From positions 1 through 51,195 of the forward strand of contig CBFCZO010000016.1 of NCBI GenBank assembly GCA_965602675.1: a stretch of 51,195 bases of DNA. The letters run 5' to 3'. Under the pieces are notes generated by a model. That model saw only the letters and a list, made by a program, of their open reading frames with translations. It did not search any database and was not told the origin of the DNA. Shown in pieces: positions 43,880-51,195 of the stretch. Positions within the stretch are counted from its first letter, which is position 1, and the number at the start of each line of letters is the position of its first letter. The DNA comes from DATKUA01 sp965602675 (GTDB taxonomy: Bacteria > Acidobacteriota > DATKUA01). A program made the translations under genes and the position numbers.

Positions 43880-45046
43880 ATGAGTCCCGTCCGCATAGAT
43901 CCCGATTATCTGAAGACAATACTCAGGCGAATGATTTCAATAAATTCTGTGCTTCCACACGAAGAAAAACTGGCGGAATTCATCGCGGGCGAAATCAAGT
44001 CGTTCGGCATTGAACCAATATGGCATGAGGTGGCGCCGGGAAGGCCGAACGTTTATGCCCGCGCCGAACTGGGCCCTGGAGACAGGTTTCTCGTAATCTC
44101 CGGCCACTCCGACACAGTCGGTCCGGCATCCGACTGGGAGACCGATCCGTTCGAGGCGGTCGAGCGAAACGGCAAGCTCTACGGTCTCGGATCGATCAAC
44201 ATGAAGAGCGGTCTGGCGTGCGCTCTGGCGGCTTTCAAGGCACTTGTCGAGGCTGAAAACCTGCCGGGCAAACTCGGCGGGCTGGGGCTGGCCGTAGTTG
44301 TGGATCAGGAAGGGCACAGCATCGGGGCGAAGGCCATGCTGGCGACTGAATTCGGTAAATGCGACGCGATGCTGCATCCGGAACACTTCTTCGGCGATTC
44401 CCAGGACGATTACCTGCCGATAGCCGTCACCGGCAAGGTGCTCTACAAGTTAATTGTCAAAGGGCGGGCAGGTCACGCATTCAGACCGCACCTCGGCGGA
44501 ATCAACGCTGTTGAGGATGCCTCGAGAATTCTCGCTGCTCTGGGAAAATTGCGGATGCGAGAGCACCCTCTTCTCGGCAAGGGAACTGTCTGCGCCCTCA
44601 AGATCGAGGGAGGATACAAGGAGTATTCGATGGTTGTGCCGGATCGCTGCGAAGTAGTCATCACTCGCTTAACCGTCCCAGGAGAGAGCAGGGAAGTGGC
44701 TGTGGAGGACATGCAGGAGTTGATTGATTCAGTCGGGATCGAATCCGAGGTGACGATTGAGACTCCACCGCCGTTCTACGAGCCGTATTTCCTCGATAAA
44801 AAAACCCCGATTTTGGGCTTCTTCAGGGAAGTCTACAGGGATGTCGTCGGAAAAGAGCCGTTTTTCACCGGCCATCGCGGCATTGTCGACGCCAACGTGT
44901 TCGTCGGCGAAGGTGATATTCCTACGGTAGTCTTCGGACCGAAGGGGGGCAGACATCACAGGGCCGGGGAGTATGTCGAGATCTCGACTTTGGAGCCGGT
45001 TGCACGGGTATTGGCGCAGACGGCAATCAGGTATTTAAGTGGATAA
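43880..45046 (+). CDS. M20-family peptidase homologue (ArgE/DapE-like) with altered active site
   Basis: A 388-residue protein with the M20 fold: first metal His76 and Asp78 in SGHSDTV, lid domain around VKGRAGHAFRPHLGGINAVE, and the last His in RHHRAGEYVEI. Two key positions differ. The bridging Asp of GxGxxDMKGG is Asn107 (GLGSINMKSG), and the catalytic-base Glu of DEE is Gln143 (VVDQEGHS), while the next Glu144 and the ligand Glu168 (LHPEHFF) are kept. Both are isosteric acid-to-amide changes, so ordinary hydrolysis is doubtful. The ATG at 43880 has AGGTGA five bases upstream; GTG 43871 is less likely. It converges with the PAS gene. Confidence 0.87.
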   Translation: MSPVRIDPDYLKTILRRMISINSVLPHEEKLAEFIAGEIKSFGIEPIWHEVAPGRPNVYARAELGPGDRFLVISGHSDTVGPASDWETDPFEAVERNGKLYGLGSINMKSGLACALAAFKALVEAENLPGKLGGLGLAVVVDQEGHSIGAKAMLATEFGKCDAMLHPEHFFGDSQDDYLPIAVTGKVLYKLIVKGRAGHAFRPHLGGINAVEDASRILAALGKLRMREHPLLGKGTVCALKIEGGYKEYSMVVPDRCEVVITRLTVPGESREVAVEDMQELIDSVGIESEVTIETPPPFYEPYFLDKKTPILGFFREVYRDVVGKEPFFTGHRGIVDANVFVGEGDIPTVVFGPKGGRHHRAGEYVEISTLEPVARVLAQTAIRYLSG

Positions 45047-45060
45047 AATTGGGAGAAATT

Positions 45061-45801
45061 TCAGGATTTCTTATTGAGCTGAAGCAGATAACCGATTATC
45101 TGCGAACGGAACATTATCGGGGAACCGGTCACCGAGAATTCAACATGGCCTTTGCCGGGCAGATTCAGTTCGACATCCAGCACCGACTCATTATCGGAGA
45201 TCAGGCTTACCAGGAATGTCTCCAGATCGGTCCGCATGGCGGCGGGAATCATCGCTTTCAGATTCTTGCCGATAATTTGATTCCTCCACACGCCCAGCGC
45301 ACTTGATGCAGAGGCGTTTGCATCACTGATTTGCATGTCCTCGGGATTGATCACCAGCAGGGGGAGAGGCAACGAGTGGAAGGATGCGTAATAGAGAGTC
45401 TCTTTTTCTTCGACATCAATTTGCTGACTCTTCAACTTCTCGATCTCTCCCTGCTTGGTGTGAAGAAGCTCTTGCAGTCTCTCGATTTTCGAAACGTCAG
45501 CTGTCGGAGGTTCGTCGATTTTCCTGGTTTCATCCGCGGTTTCGGGCTCGGACGGGTAGTCCAAGTCTACATTTTTCAGGAATTTGTCTTCGGTGCGATC
45601 ATCGTCGTCCCGCTCGCGCAACGGCACGCTGTTCATTTTGAAGTCCTGCGCGAGGTAATTGAGCGAATTGTTGTTAAGTCCGGAAAGCAGATCGATCCGG
45701 AATTCGCCGCCGGAATCCTCAGCGGCTTGATTTCCGGAAACGACCTTGCCCGGATCGGCCTCGTCTCCAATGTCCTTTCCCCAAAAACGCCTGAAGATCA
45801 T
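45061..45801 (-). CDS. PAS-domain protein with coiled coil
   Basis: A 246-residue cytosolic protein. Residues about 1-90 are low-complexity and acidic (LRERDDDDRTEDKF). A coiled coil (IERLQELLHTKQGEIEKLKS) leads to a C-terminal PAS domain at about 130-240 (LPLLVINPEDMQISDANASA, LGVWRNQIIGKNLKAMIP, HVEFSVTGSPIMFRSQIIGY). No kinase, cyclase or other output domain follows; the protein ends with the PAS fold. It may be a sensor that acts through a partner. It converges with the M20 gene with 14 bp between stops. Confidence 0.85.
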   Translation of the reverse strand: MIFRRFWGKDIGDEADPGKVVSGNQAAEDSGGEFRIDLLSGLNNNSLNYLAQDFKMNSVPLRERDDDDRTEDKFLKNVDLDYPSEPETADETRKIDEPPTADVSKIERLQELLHTKQGEIEKLKSQQIDVEEKETLYYASFHSLPLPLLVINPEDMQISDANASASSALGVWRNQIIGKNLKAMIPAAMRTDLETFLVSLISDNESVLDVELNLPGKGHVEFSVTGSPIMFRSQIIGYLLQLNKKS

Positions 45802-46095
45802 TTACGCACCTGGACTTCCGATTTGAGGCGCACACCTATCATTTGAAGCACGCCAAAAACTCACAATCACTCAACTTAAGGATAATTTGAGCTGGGAATC
45901 GGTCGGTGTCTTTCGTCACATTATTAATACACTGGAAACACGGAAAAATCAGAATTCAGGCTCCATGGTCAGCTGGATTTTCAACTAATCGGGAGGGGAA
46001 TACCGGCACTACAACAGCCTCTTTGTTTAAACTCTTTGATGCGTAATAATGGGATCAAGCCATACGGATTTACTTTTAGGTTTGATTAGACGGCC

Positions 46096-48123
46096 ATGAA
46101 GCGAAGAAAACCGACTGCAAAAGGCCGCGTTCTTGCGGTGACGCACACTCTTCAGTACGACGGCGCGCCGCAATCGATGTTGCAGATCGCCAGGGCACTA
46201 TCAAAGGACGGCTACAAAATCGTGCTCCTCTCGGGCCGCGACGGTCCGCTTCGCGGCGAATACAAGAAGATTAAAGCGGCGGTTGCGTCGCCTCAAATGC
46301 CGTTTATACCCACGGAAGTGTGGAATCCGTATTATACGGAAACCTACAAGCACCATTTCTCCGATCTGACGGAACTCATAAAGTCTCACAATGTCGATGT
46401 CGTCTTTGCCAACACCCTGCAGACACATTGGGCCATACATGCCGCGGCGTTGCTGAATCTGCCCTCGGTCTGGAGCATCCGCGAGAGTATTAACGACTTG
46501 TCGGAACTGCCAGCTACACGGCGGACGGCCATTTCACTGGCATCGCGCGTTGTGTTTTGCTCGGAGGAAACGCGAAAGGTTTACGAGCCTCTGAACAAGG
46601 GGCATTTCGAGACCGTGTTCAACGGAATCGATCTTGAAGTTGTCGAAAAGATCGGGAAAAGCCTTTCCGGCCGAAACCTGCGGAAAAAGCTCGGCCTGCC
46701 GAAGGACGGACGGGTTATATCGATTATAGGAACGCCCGCGGCGCGAAAGGGTCATCACGTTCTGCTTGAGGTTGCGCGCGAGATCGTGCGTGAAGAAGCA
46801 AAGACGCATTTCCTATTCGTGGGGGTTCCGGAGAACGACACCGATTATATTCATCACCTGAAAGCACAAATCTCTGACGGCGATTTGTCTTCCCGTTTCA
46901 CCCTGGCGAAGCGGACGAATAACGTCTTCCCCTTCATCGCGGTATCGGACATCGTCGTAGTGCCTTCCTTCAACGAATCCTTCCCTCGCGTAACACTGGA
47001 GGCGATGGCGTTTTCCAAGCCGATCGTCGCGTTCGACGCGTGGGGCATCAGGGAACAGTTGGTCCACGAAGAGAGCGCTTTGCTTGTGCCGCCTGGCGAT
47101 CGAGCCGCCTTTGCCGATGCGATGAAACGATTGATAACCCAGCCCCAGGAAGCCGAGCGCATGGCCCGAAATGCTTATTCGCGGTTGAAGGAAAATTATA
47201 CGATAGACCGCATGACCGGGCCGTACGTGGAGATCTTCGGCGAGCTGATGTCCCCGGCGCAGCCCCGGAAATTCCACCGGGTCCCGTCTCCTGAAAGCGA
47301 CGCCCTATCGACAATCCGTACTCATCTCGAAGAGGGGAGCAAAGCGGGACTGAAGAGGGCTGAACGAAAAATTGCGAAGCTGGACAAGCGGTCGGAGGAA
47401 ATCCTGCGGGTTCTCGAGATGCTGAAGGATGTCCTGCTTGTTTCGCAAGAAAACAGCTTTAACCGAGCAGAGGCAGATGACGAGGAAGATATTCGGGACC
47501 TCGCCGTCGCATACGACTCGTTGTTTCTCCGGCTGCTTAGGGAGAATGCCGGGATACGCCTGGCTGCCGGCGAAAATCTTTTCAGCCGGATAACGCTGGT
47601 GGGGGAGCATCTTGAGGGCCTTAATATCGAGAATATCTGCAGCGAGCAGGCGGATTTCAGCGGTGCTGTTTTGAAGGATAACGAATGTGCGTTCTCGATA
47701 TTCAGGGAACTCGACGCCGGATCGATGAGATGGATATGCAATCAAGGATCGTTGACACAATTCTTCAACAGCGTTTTGAACGAATCGATCTTTGAGAGGA
47801 GCGGGATGGACGGAGCGGCATTTTTCGAAACGCAATTGATACGCGCAAGATTCGATGGATGCTCTCTGCGGAATGCGTATTTCTACGATTGTCTGCTGGG
47901 CGGTGTGGAGTTCGACAAATGCGATATAACTGGCACGGTTTTTAACCATTGTCATCTCGAGAGGGCGGTATTGACAGACTGTGAGGTGGAGGGAGTGAGT
48001 CTGGTAGACTGTGTCGTCGACAACTCGACATCAGAGCAACTCAGGCAGCGAGCAGCCTGCAGAAAGCGGGGCGCGCCGTTGGCGAAGCTGTGGGTCACGC
48101 ACGGTTATCGGCAGATTACATGA
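46096..48123 (+). CDS. GT4 glycosyltransferase fused to a pentapeptide-like repeat domain
   Basis: A 675-residue fusion. Residues about 10-390 are a GT-B fold family 4 glycosyltransferase: Rossmann start (VLAVTHTLQYDGAPQSMLQI), donor-site region (VISIIGTPAARKGHHVLLEV) and the EX7E motif in NESFPRVTLEAMAFSKPIVA. A charged linker (about 395-465) leads to residues about 500-645 with right-handed beta-helix-like repeats rich in Cys, Phe and Asp (ADFSGAVLKDNECAFSIF, GAAFFETQLIRARFDGCSLR, GVEFDKCDITGTVFNHCHLE). The repeats are looser than classical A(D/N)LxX. It starts the glycan operon and overlaps the next gene by 4 nt (ATGA). Confidence 0.88.
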   Translation: MKRRKPTAKGRVLAVTHTLQYDGAPQSMLQIARALSKDGYKIVLLSGRDGPLRGEYKKIKAAVASPQMPFIPTEVWNPYYTETYKHHFSDLTELIKSHNVDVVFANTLQTHWAIHAAALLNLPSVWSIRESINDLSELPATRRTAISLASRVVFCSEETRKVYEPLNKGHFETVFNGIDLEVVEKIGKSLSGRNLRKKLGLPKDGRVISIIGTPAARKGHHVLLEVAREIVREEAKTHFLFVGVPENDTDYIHHLKAQISDGDLSSRFTLAKRTNNVFPFIAVSDIVVVPSFNESFPRVTLEAMAFSKPIVAFDAWGIREQLVHEESALLVPPGDRAAFADAMKRLITQPQEAERMARNAYSRLKENYTIDRMTGPYVEIFGELMSPAQPRKFHRVPSPESDALSTIRTHLEEGSKAGLKRAERKIAKLDKRSEEILRVLEMLKDVLLVSQENSFNRAEADDEEDIRDLAVAYDSLFLRLLRENAGIRLAAGENLFSRITLVGEHLEGLNIENICSEQADFSGAVLKDNECAFSIFRELDAGSMRWICNQGSLTQFFNSVLNESIFERSGMDGAAFFETQLIRARFDGCSLRNAYFYDCLLGGVEFDKCDITGTVFNHCHLERAVLTDCEVEGVSLVDCVVDNSTSEQLRQRAACRKRGAPLAKLWVTHGYRQIT

Positions 48124-48926
48124 GACTTGAGTTTGATCCGATGAATGCCGGCAAAAATCCGAAGGGAAGCGAGAGCGGAGACGGGAAAATATCCGTCCTG
48201 GTTATCTCCCGCAGCGCAACCAACCTGTCGGATCTCTTTGTTTCTATCAAGAACTCGAAGAATCGGTTACCGGCCGAAATCCTTGTTGCGTGGAACGGTG
48301 CCGGAGAGCCGGACACCCTCCTGAAGAAATTTCCCGATCTGGCCATCAAGATCCATCGAATCGAGCCCTACAACTTCGCCTCGAATAACAACCGGCTTGC
48401 CGACCTGGCGCAGGGAGAGATTCTGCTGTTTGTCAACGACGACATCATTCTCGATCCGCACTGCCTCCACTCGGCTTGTGAGGCCCTCAAGCCGGATGCT
48501 ATCGGCGTGGTGGGTGCCAGGCTGCGTTACCCCGACGGCCCGCTCCAACACGCCGGAATTTTCTTTAAGGATGACGGCACTCCCTACCACCGTTACAAGC
48601 ATCTCCTGAAACACGACGATCCCATTTTCGCCGAGAGTTTTGAGGTGCCTGCGGTCACCGGGGCGTTTATGATGGTCAAGAGTGAAGATTTCCAGCAAGT
48701 GAGGTTCAACGAGTCGTACCGGGTGTGCGGCGAGGATGTCGCTTTCTGTCTGAGGTTTACGCGGATTACCGGCAAGGCGATCCTATATGAAGCGTCCGCG
48801 ACCGCGGTTCACAACGAGGGTCTGACGCGCCGGATCACCGGCGAGCGCCTGACGCCGCAGGATGACCTGGAACGAATCAAGGCGGAATTCAGGAGCGCAT
48901 CGACCACCGCCGGCGGAAGCGGTTAA
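48120..48926 (+). CDS. GT2 family glycosyltransferase
   Basis: From the ATG at 48120, which overlaps the preceding stop, the protein has 268 residues; an in-frame ATG at 48090 lies inside the upstream gene. GT-A features: SVLVISRSATNLSDLF at the N-terminus, the metal-binding acidic pair in LFVNDDIILDP, ALKPDAIGVVGARLRYPDGP, and the acceptor/base region VCGEDVAFCLRFTRITGKA with late His (TAVHNEG). It resembles rhamnosyltransferase-type enzymes of polysaccharide gene sets. Coupled to the GT4-fusion gene, it likely adds the next sugar in the same glycan. Confidence 0.9.
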   Translation: MRLEFDPMNAGKNPKGSESGDGKISVLVISRSATNLSDLFVSIKNSKNRLPAEILVAWNGAGEPDTLLKKFPDLAIKIHRIEPYNFASNNNRLADLAQGEILLFVNDDIILDPHCLHSACEALKPDAIGVVGARLRYPDGPLQHAGIFFKDDGTPYHRYKHLLKHDDPIFAESFEVPAVTGAFMMVKSEDFQQVRFNESYRVCGEDVAFCLRFTRITGKAILYEASATAVHNEGLTRRITGERLTPQDDLERIKAEFRSASTTAGGSG

Positions 48927-48953
48927 ACAGACGGGGAACAGGAGTTCGACCTG

Positions 48954-49604
48954 ATGTACGAGTCCCGCATGAAATACAGGCAGTTGTTCGCTGAGAAAGT
49001 CAAGGATTACAAGGACAAAATGCAGGTCGGCGCAAGGGGTGCCAAGATCGGCCCCGAGTGGGTGGCGATCGACCTTTACGATAAGTCAGAGCTGATCGAT
49101 TATAACTACGACCTGCAGAACCAGCCCTTCGACGACGGGAGCTTCGACTGCGTCGTCTGCAACGCGATCCTCGAGCACGTACGTGAGGTTGAGCTGGCGA
49201 TATTCGAGATGCACCGCGTCCTCAGGCCCGGCGGCCAGATCTGGGTCGAGGTGCCCTTCCTGCAGGCCTACCACGCCCACCCCAACGATTTCTGGCGCTG
49301 TACCCTGCAAGGCACCAGGCGCTGGTTCGAGGATTTTGATGAAGTGCATGCGGGGATCTTCGAGGGATTTGTTCACGAGGCGCAGGTCCTCCACGACATA
49401 TTCTCGCGGGACCTGAAGATTCCGGCCGAAGAGGCCGATTCCGCCCGCGAGACGATCAAGGATTACGTCGAACGTACCGAAGAGAAACATGGATACTCGC
49501 AATCCGTCTACATGGCGGTGTTTTACTGGGGTGAGAAGCCGCGGGATCGCGACGTGCCTCCCCAGAAACGCGCCTACTTCGAGTATCTGAAAAGCAGTAT
49601 CTGA
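48954..49604 (+). CDS. SAM-dependent methyltransferase, class I
   Basis: A 216-residue methyltransferase of the Methyltransf_11 type. The core segment is DLQNQPFDDGSFDCVVCNAI followed by LEHVREVELAIFEMHRVLRP and GGQIWVEVPFLQAYHAHPND. The usual glycine-rich SAM loop (motif I) is not obvious; the region before it (VGARGAKIGPEWVAIDLYD) is short, so SAM binding rests mainly on motifs II-IV. Similar short methyltransferases cap or decorate glycans, as the 28-bp distance from the GT2 gene suggests. Confidence 0.85.
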   Translation: MYESRMKYRQLFAEKVKDYKDKMQVGARGAKIGPEWVAIDLYDKSELIDYNYDLQNQPFDDGSFDCVVCNAILEHVREVELAIFEMHRVLRPGGQIWVEVPFLQAYHAHPNDFWRCTLQGTRRWFEDFDEVHAGIFEGFVHEAQVLHDIFSRDLKIPAEEADSARETIKDYVERTEEKHGYSQSVYMAVFYWGEKPRDRDVPPQKRAYFEYLKSSI

Positions 49605-49681
49605 AAGAAACCGGCCGAGATCGGGAAGACGCTTGCCTCTCGCCGATTATCTTGTACATGTAAACAAAAAGATGATACGCA

Positions 49682-51052
49682 ATGAAGGAAGCAGAGCTTT
49701 TTAATTTCAACAGCCTCGAGCTGGAGCAGATACACATTCTCAAGCCGAACATCCGCGCGGTGGTAGGCGTGAACCCGAGAGTGGAGTGGTACAGCCTGAT
49801 CGAGCTGCCTGCCAGGTTTTCGGTGACAATCGACATCCTCACTCGTTCGGAGGAAATCGTCGGCTCGTACGAAACCGGCATGCAGCAGAGCTTTGTAGTG
49901 CCGGATCCGTTGGACAACGGGGATTATCTCCTGAGGGTTTCCGTTGCCGATCTCGACAAGAAAATCGTCTACCGGTCGCGGCTTCACCAGTTCTCGGTCA
50001 ATCCGGCGATAGCCAACAGAGACCGCATCAATTGCCCGCTGCCGTGGGGTTATCTCAGGATGGGCTCGTATAACGCCAACCCATGTTGTTACCTCCGACG
50101 GGGCACCCTTTTTCCCTACAACTCGCATCTGCCTAACGACCCCTTCAACTCGCCGGGCATGATGGCTGTCAGGGAAGAGCTGCTCTGCGGCCGCGATACT
50201 TACTGCTCTCCGACGTGTAGCCACCTGCAGGTCCACCAGGGCAAGGACCTCGAAGAGGTGTTCAAGCAGACCTACCGGGATGTCTACACGGATCCGAGCG
50301 TTTACCAGCGGGCGCTGGAGGCGTTCGTGCGCGGCCATCTCCATCTCGAGGGGCCGCTGTCGATGAGGCTGGGCGTGGGATCGGCCTGCAACCACGAGTG
50401 CATATTCTGCCACGAGATCCATCAGAATTCCTGGGAGCAAGACGAAGCCACGTACGAGATGATCGAAAGGCTCTATCTCGGCACGCTCCAGGAGATGGAG
50501 CTTGTAGGCGGCGAACCGCTGCTGGCCGTCAAGGGGCTGATCTCACGGATGGATGCCGTGCGCGAGAAGCTGCCCTATTTCAGGTTCATCGTCCTGACCA
50601 ACGGCGCCCTGCTGCACAAGTATTTCGATATATTCAAAGATTGGGATCAGTTGATCCTATATGTCTCGCTCAATGCCGGTACGCGTGAAACCTACGAGAA
50701 AGTGCATCTGCGCGACGACTTCGACCGCGTCTGCGAGAACCTCAAGTCGATCCGAAAAATCCGCGACGCTGAAGGCAAGAATACCTTCCTCAGGCTGAGC
50801 TTTGTCTATCTCAGGATGAACTACAAAGAGATTCCCGGTTACATCGAGCTTTGCCGCGAGCTGGGCGCGAACAGGGTTGGAGTCAAAGCGATGATTTACC
50901 TGCCGATGTCTACCGTCGACACGGTGGAGACGATTTTACCCGGCGATCCCGAGGTGGAGGAACTGCAGGAAATGCGGAAGGTGCTGATCGAGCACTGCCG
51001 CGAATACGGCATCGGCTTCGAGATGAAGATGCCAGGTGATGAAAAGCTCTGA
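49682..51052 (+). CDS. Radical SAM protein with N-terminal beta domain and SPASM-like cysteines ahead of the core
   Basis: A 456-residue protein with an unusual domain order. Residues about 15-110 form a beta-sandwich like the glycan-binding C-terminal domain of Wzt. Residues 115-185 look like a SPASM domain: Cys118 (CPLPWGYLRMGSYNANPCC), Cys135/Cys136, Cys169, Cys175 and Cys179. The radical SAM core follows with the CX3CX2C motif at Cys236, Cys240 and Cys243 (CNHECIFC) and a GGEPL strand. In most relatives SPASM comes after the core. It ends the glycan operon, 77 bp after the methyltransferase. Substrate unknown; a sugar or peptide modification is likely. No good ribosome site is seen before the ATG. 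Confidence 0.87.
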   Translation: MKEAELFNFNSLELEQIHILKPNIRAVVGVNPRVEWYSLIELPARFSVTIDILTRSEEIVGSYETGMQQSFVVPDPLDNGDYLLRVSVADLDKKIVYRSRLHQFSVNPAIANRDRINCPLPWGYLRMGSYNANPCCYLRRGTLFPYNSHLPNDPFNSPGMMAVREELLCGRDTYCSPTCSHLQVHQGKDLEEVFKQTYRDVYTDPSVYQRALEAFVRGHLHLEGPLSMRLGVGSACNHECIFCHEIHQNSWEQDEATYEMIERLYLGTLQEMELVGGEPLLAVKGLISRMDAVREKLPYFRFIVLTNGALLHKYFDIFKDWDQLILYVSLNAGTRETYEKVHLRDDFDRVCENLKSIRKIRDAEGKNTFLRLSFVYLRMNYKEIPGYIELCRELGANRVGVKAMIYLPMSTVDTVETILPGDPEVEELQEMRKVLIEHCREYGIGFEMKMPGDEKL

Positions 51053-51073
51053 ACGGCTTGAATCGATAAGAAT

Positions 51074-51195
51074 CTAACTTCTATTCAGCCTGCCCTTCAA
51101 CATTTCGGACACTTCGAATTCCGTGGCCTTCGGCTGGTTTGTCTTCTCGCAGTGGAGGATCACGCGGTCGCGGACAAAGCGCTCGAAATAGGTCA
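51074..51195 (-). CDS. 3' end of an unidentified minus-strand gene
   Basis: The last 122 bases read on the minus strand as an open frame into a stop at 51074-51076. The visible end is about 40 residues (TYFERFVRDRVILHCEKT, NQPKATEFEVSEMLKGRLNR). The composition is protein-like and it converges with the radical SAM gene at a 21-bp distance. The family could not be recognised from this tail. Confidence 0.55.
   Translation of the reverse strand, partial: TYFERFVRDRVILHCEKTNQPKATEFEVSEMLKGRLNRS

Noticed and set aside
1..51195. CRISPR arrays, IS elements, tRNA or rRNA genes
   Set aside because: No regular repeat-spacer pattern, transposase frame, terminal inverted repeats, or tRNA/rRNA-like sequence was recognised by eye.

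Overview
The window reads as a chromosomal segment of a Gram-negative, peptide-consuming bacterium. No rRNA, tRNA, IS element, phage gene or CRISPR array was recognised. The Gram-negative call rests on a large TonB-dependent receptor with an N-terminal carboxypeptidase-regulatory-like domain, several lipoproteins and many secreted peptidases. That mix (S9 peptidases, a Tricorn homologue, Acidobacteria/Aminicenantes-style TonB receptor) suggests an uncultured lineage near Acidobacteriota/Aminicenantota or another FCB-like phylum. The taxonomy is an inference with low confidence.

Region 1 (1-15956) is a peptide and amino-acid scavenging block: a secreted metal-dependent amidohydrolase, an S9 oligopeptidase, a Tricorn-type protease, two tandem Asp/Glu-racemase-like paralogues, a PhzF-like isomerase, a small two-repeat protein, an Fe-S L-serine dehydratase, a threonine-synthase-like PLP enzyme, a proline-racemase-family protein with the Cys/Thr active site of trans-3-hydroxy-L-proline dehydratases, and a DPP-IV-like peptidase. 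Together they fit breakdown of proline/hydroxyproline-rich peptides and of Ser, Thr, Asp and Glu.

Region 2 (16426-27114) holds sensing and regulation: an orphan NarL-type response regulator, a chemoreceptor, an encapsulin with its encapsulated-ferritin cargo, a MocR regulator plus aminotransferase behind a repeated 8-bp operator-like motif, a BlaI-type repressor whose partner genes have decayed, a DUF2461 protein, and a MarR/PNPOx pair.

Region 3 (27294-32281) is the most interesting. It runs pyruvoyl arginine decarboxylase, C39-like papain-fold peptidase, RLAN/RimK-like ATP-grasp ligase, GCS2-type carboxylate-amine ligase, N-formylglutamate-amidohydrolase-like enzyme. The last four are tightly packed and look like a peptide (amide) ligase system making and trimming a small gamma-glutamyl-type or similar product. 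Downstream sits an unusual fusion of an FlhF N-terminal domain, a membrane helix, a TolB/FlgO-like domain and TPRs, driven by a near-leaderless promoter and followed by a remnant of a second amidohydrolase gene.

Region 4 (34618-46095) mixes intact genes (TonB receptor, sugar-phosphate isomerase-like TIM barrel, two lipoproteins, Fe-S aldo/keto reductase, an M20 peptidase homologue with changed catalytic residues, a PAS protein) with gene debris, including a broken Old Yellow Enzyme gene and a C-terminal fragment also found at 24.9 kb.

Region 5 (46096-51052) is a surface-glycan-like operon: a GT4 glycosyltransferase fused to pentapeptide-like repeats, a GT2 glycosyltransferase, a methyltransferase, and a radical SAM protein whose SPASM-like cysteines precede the radical SAM core. 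The window ends in the 3' end of an unidentified minus-strand gene.
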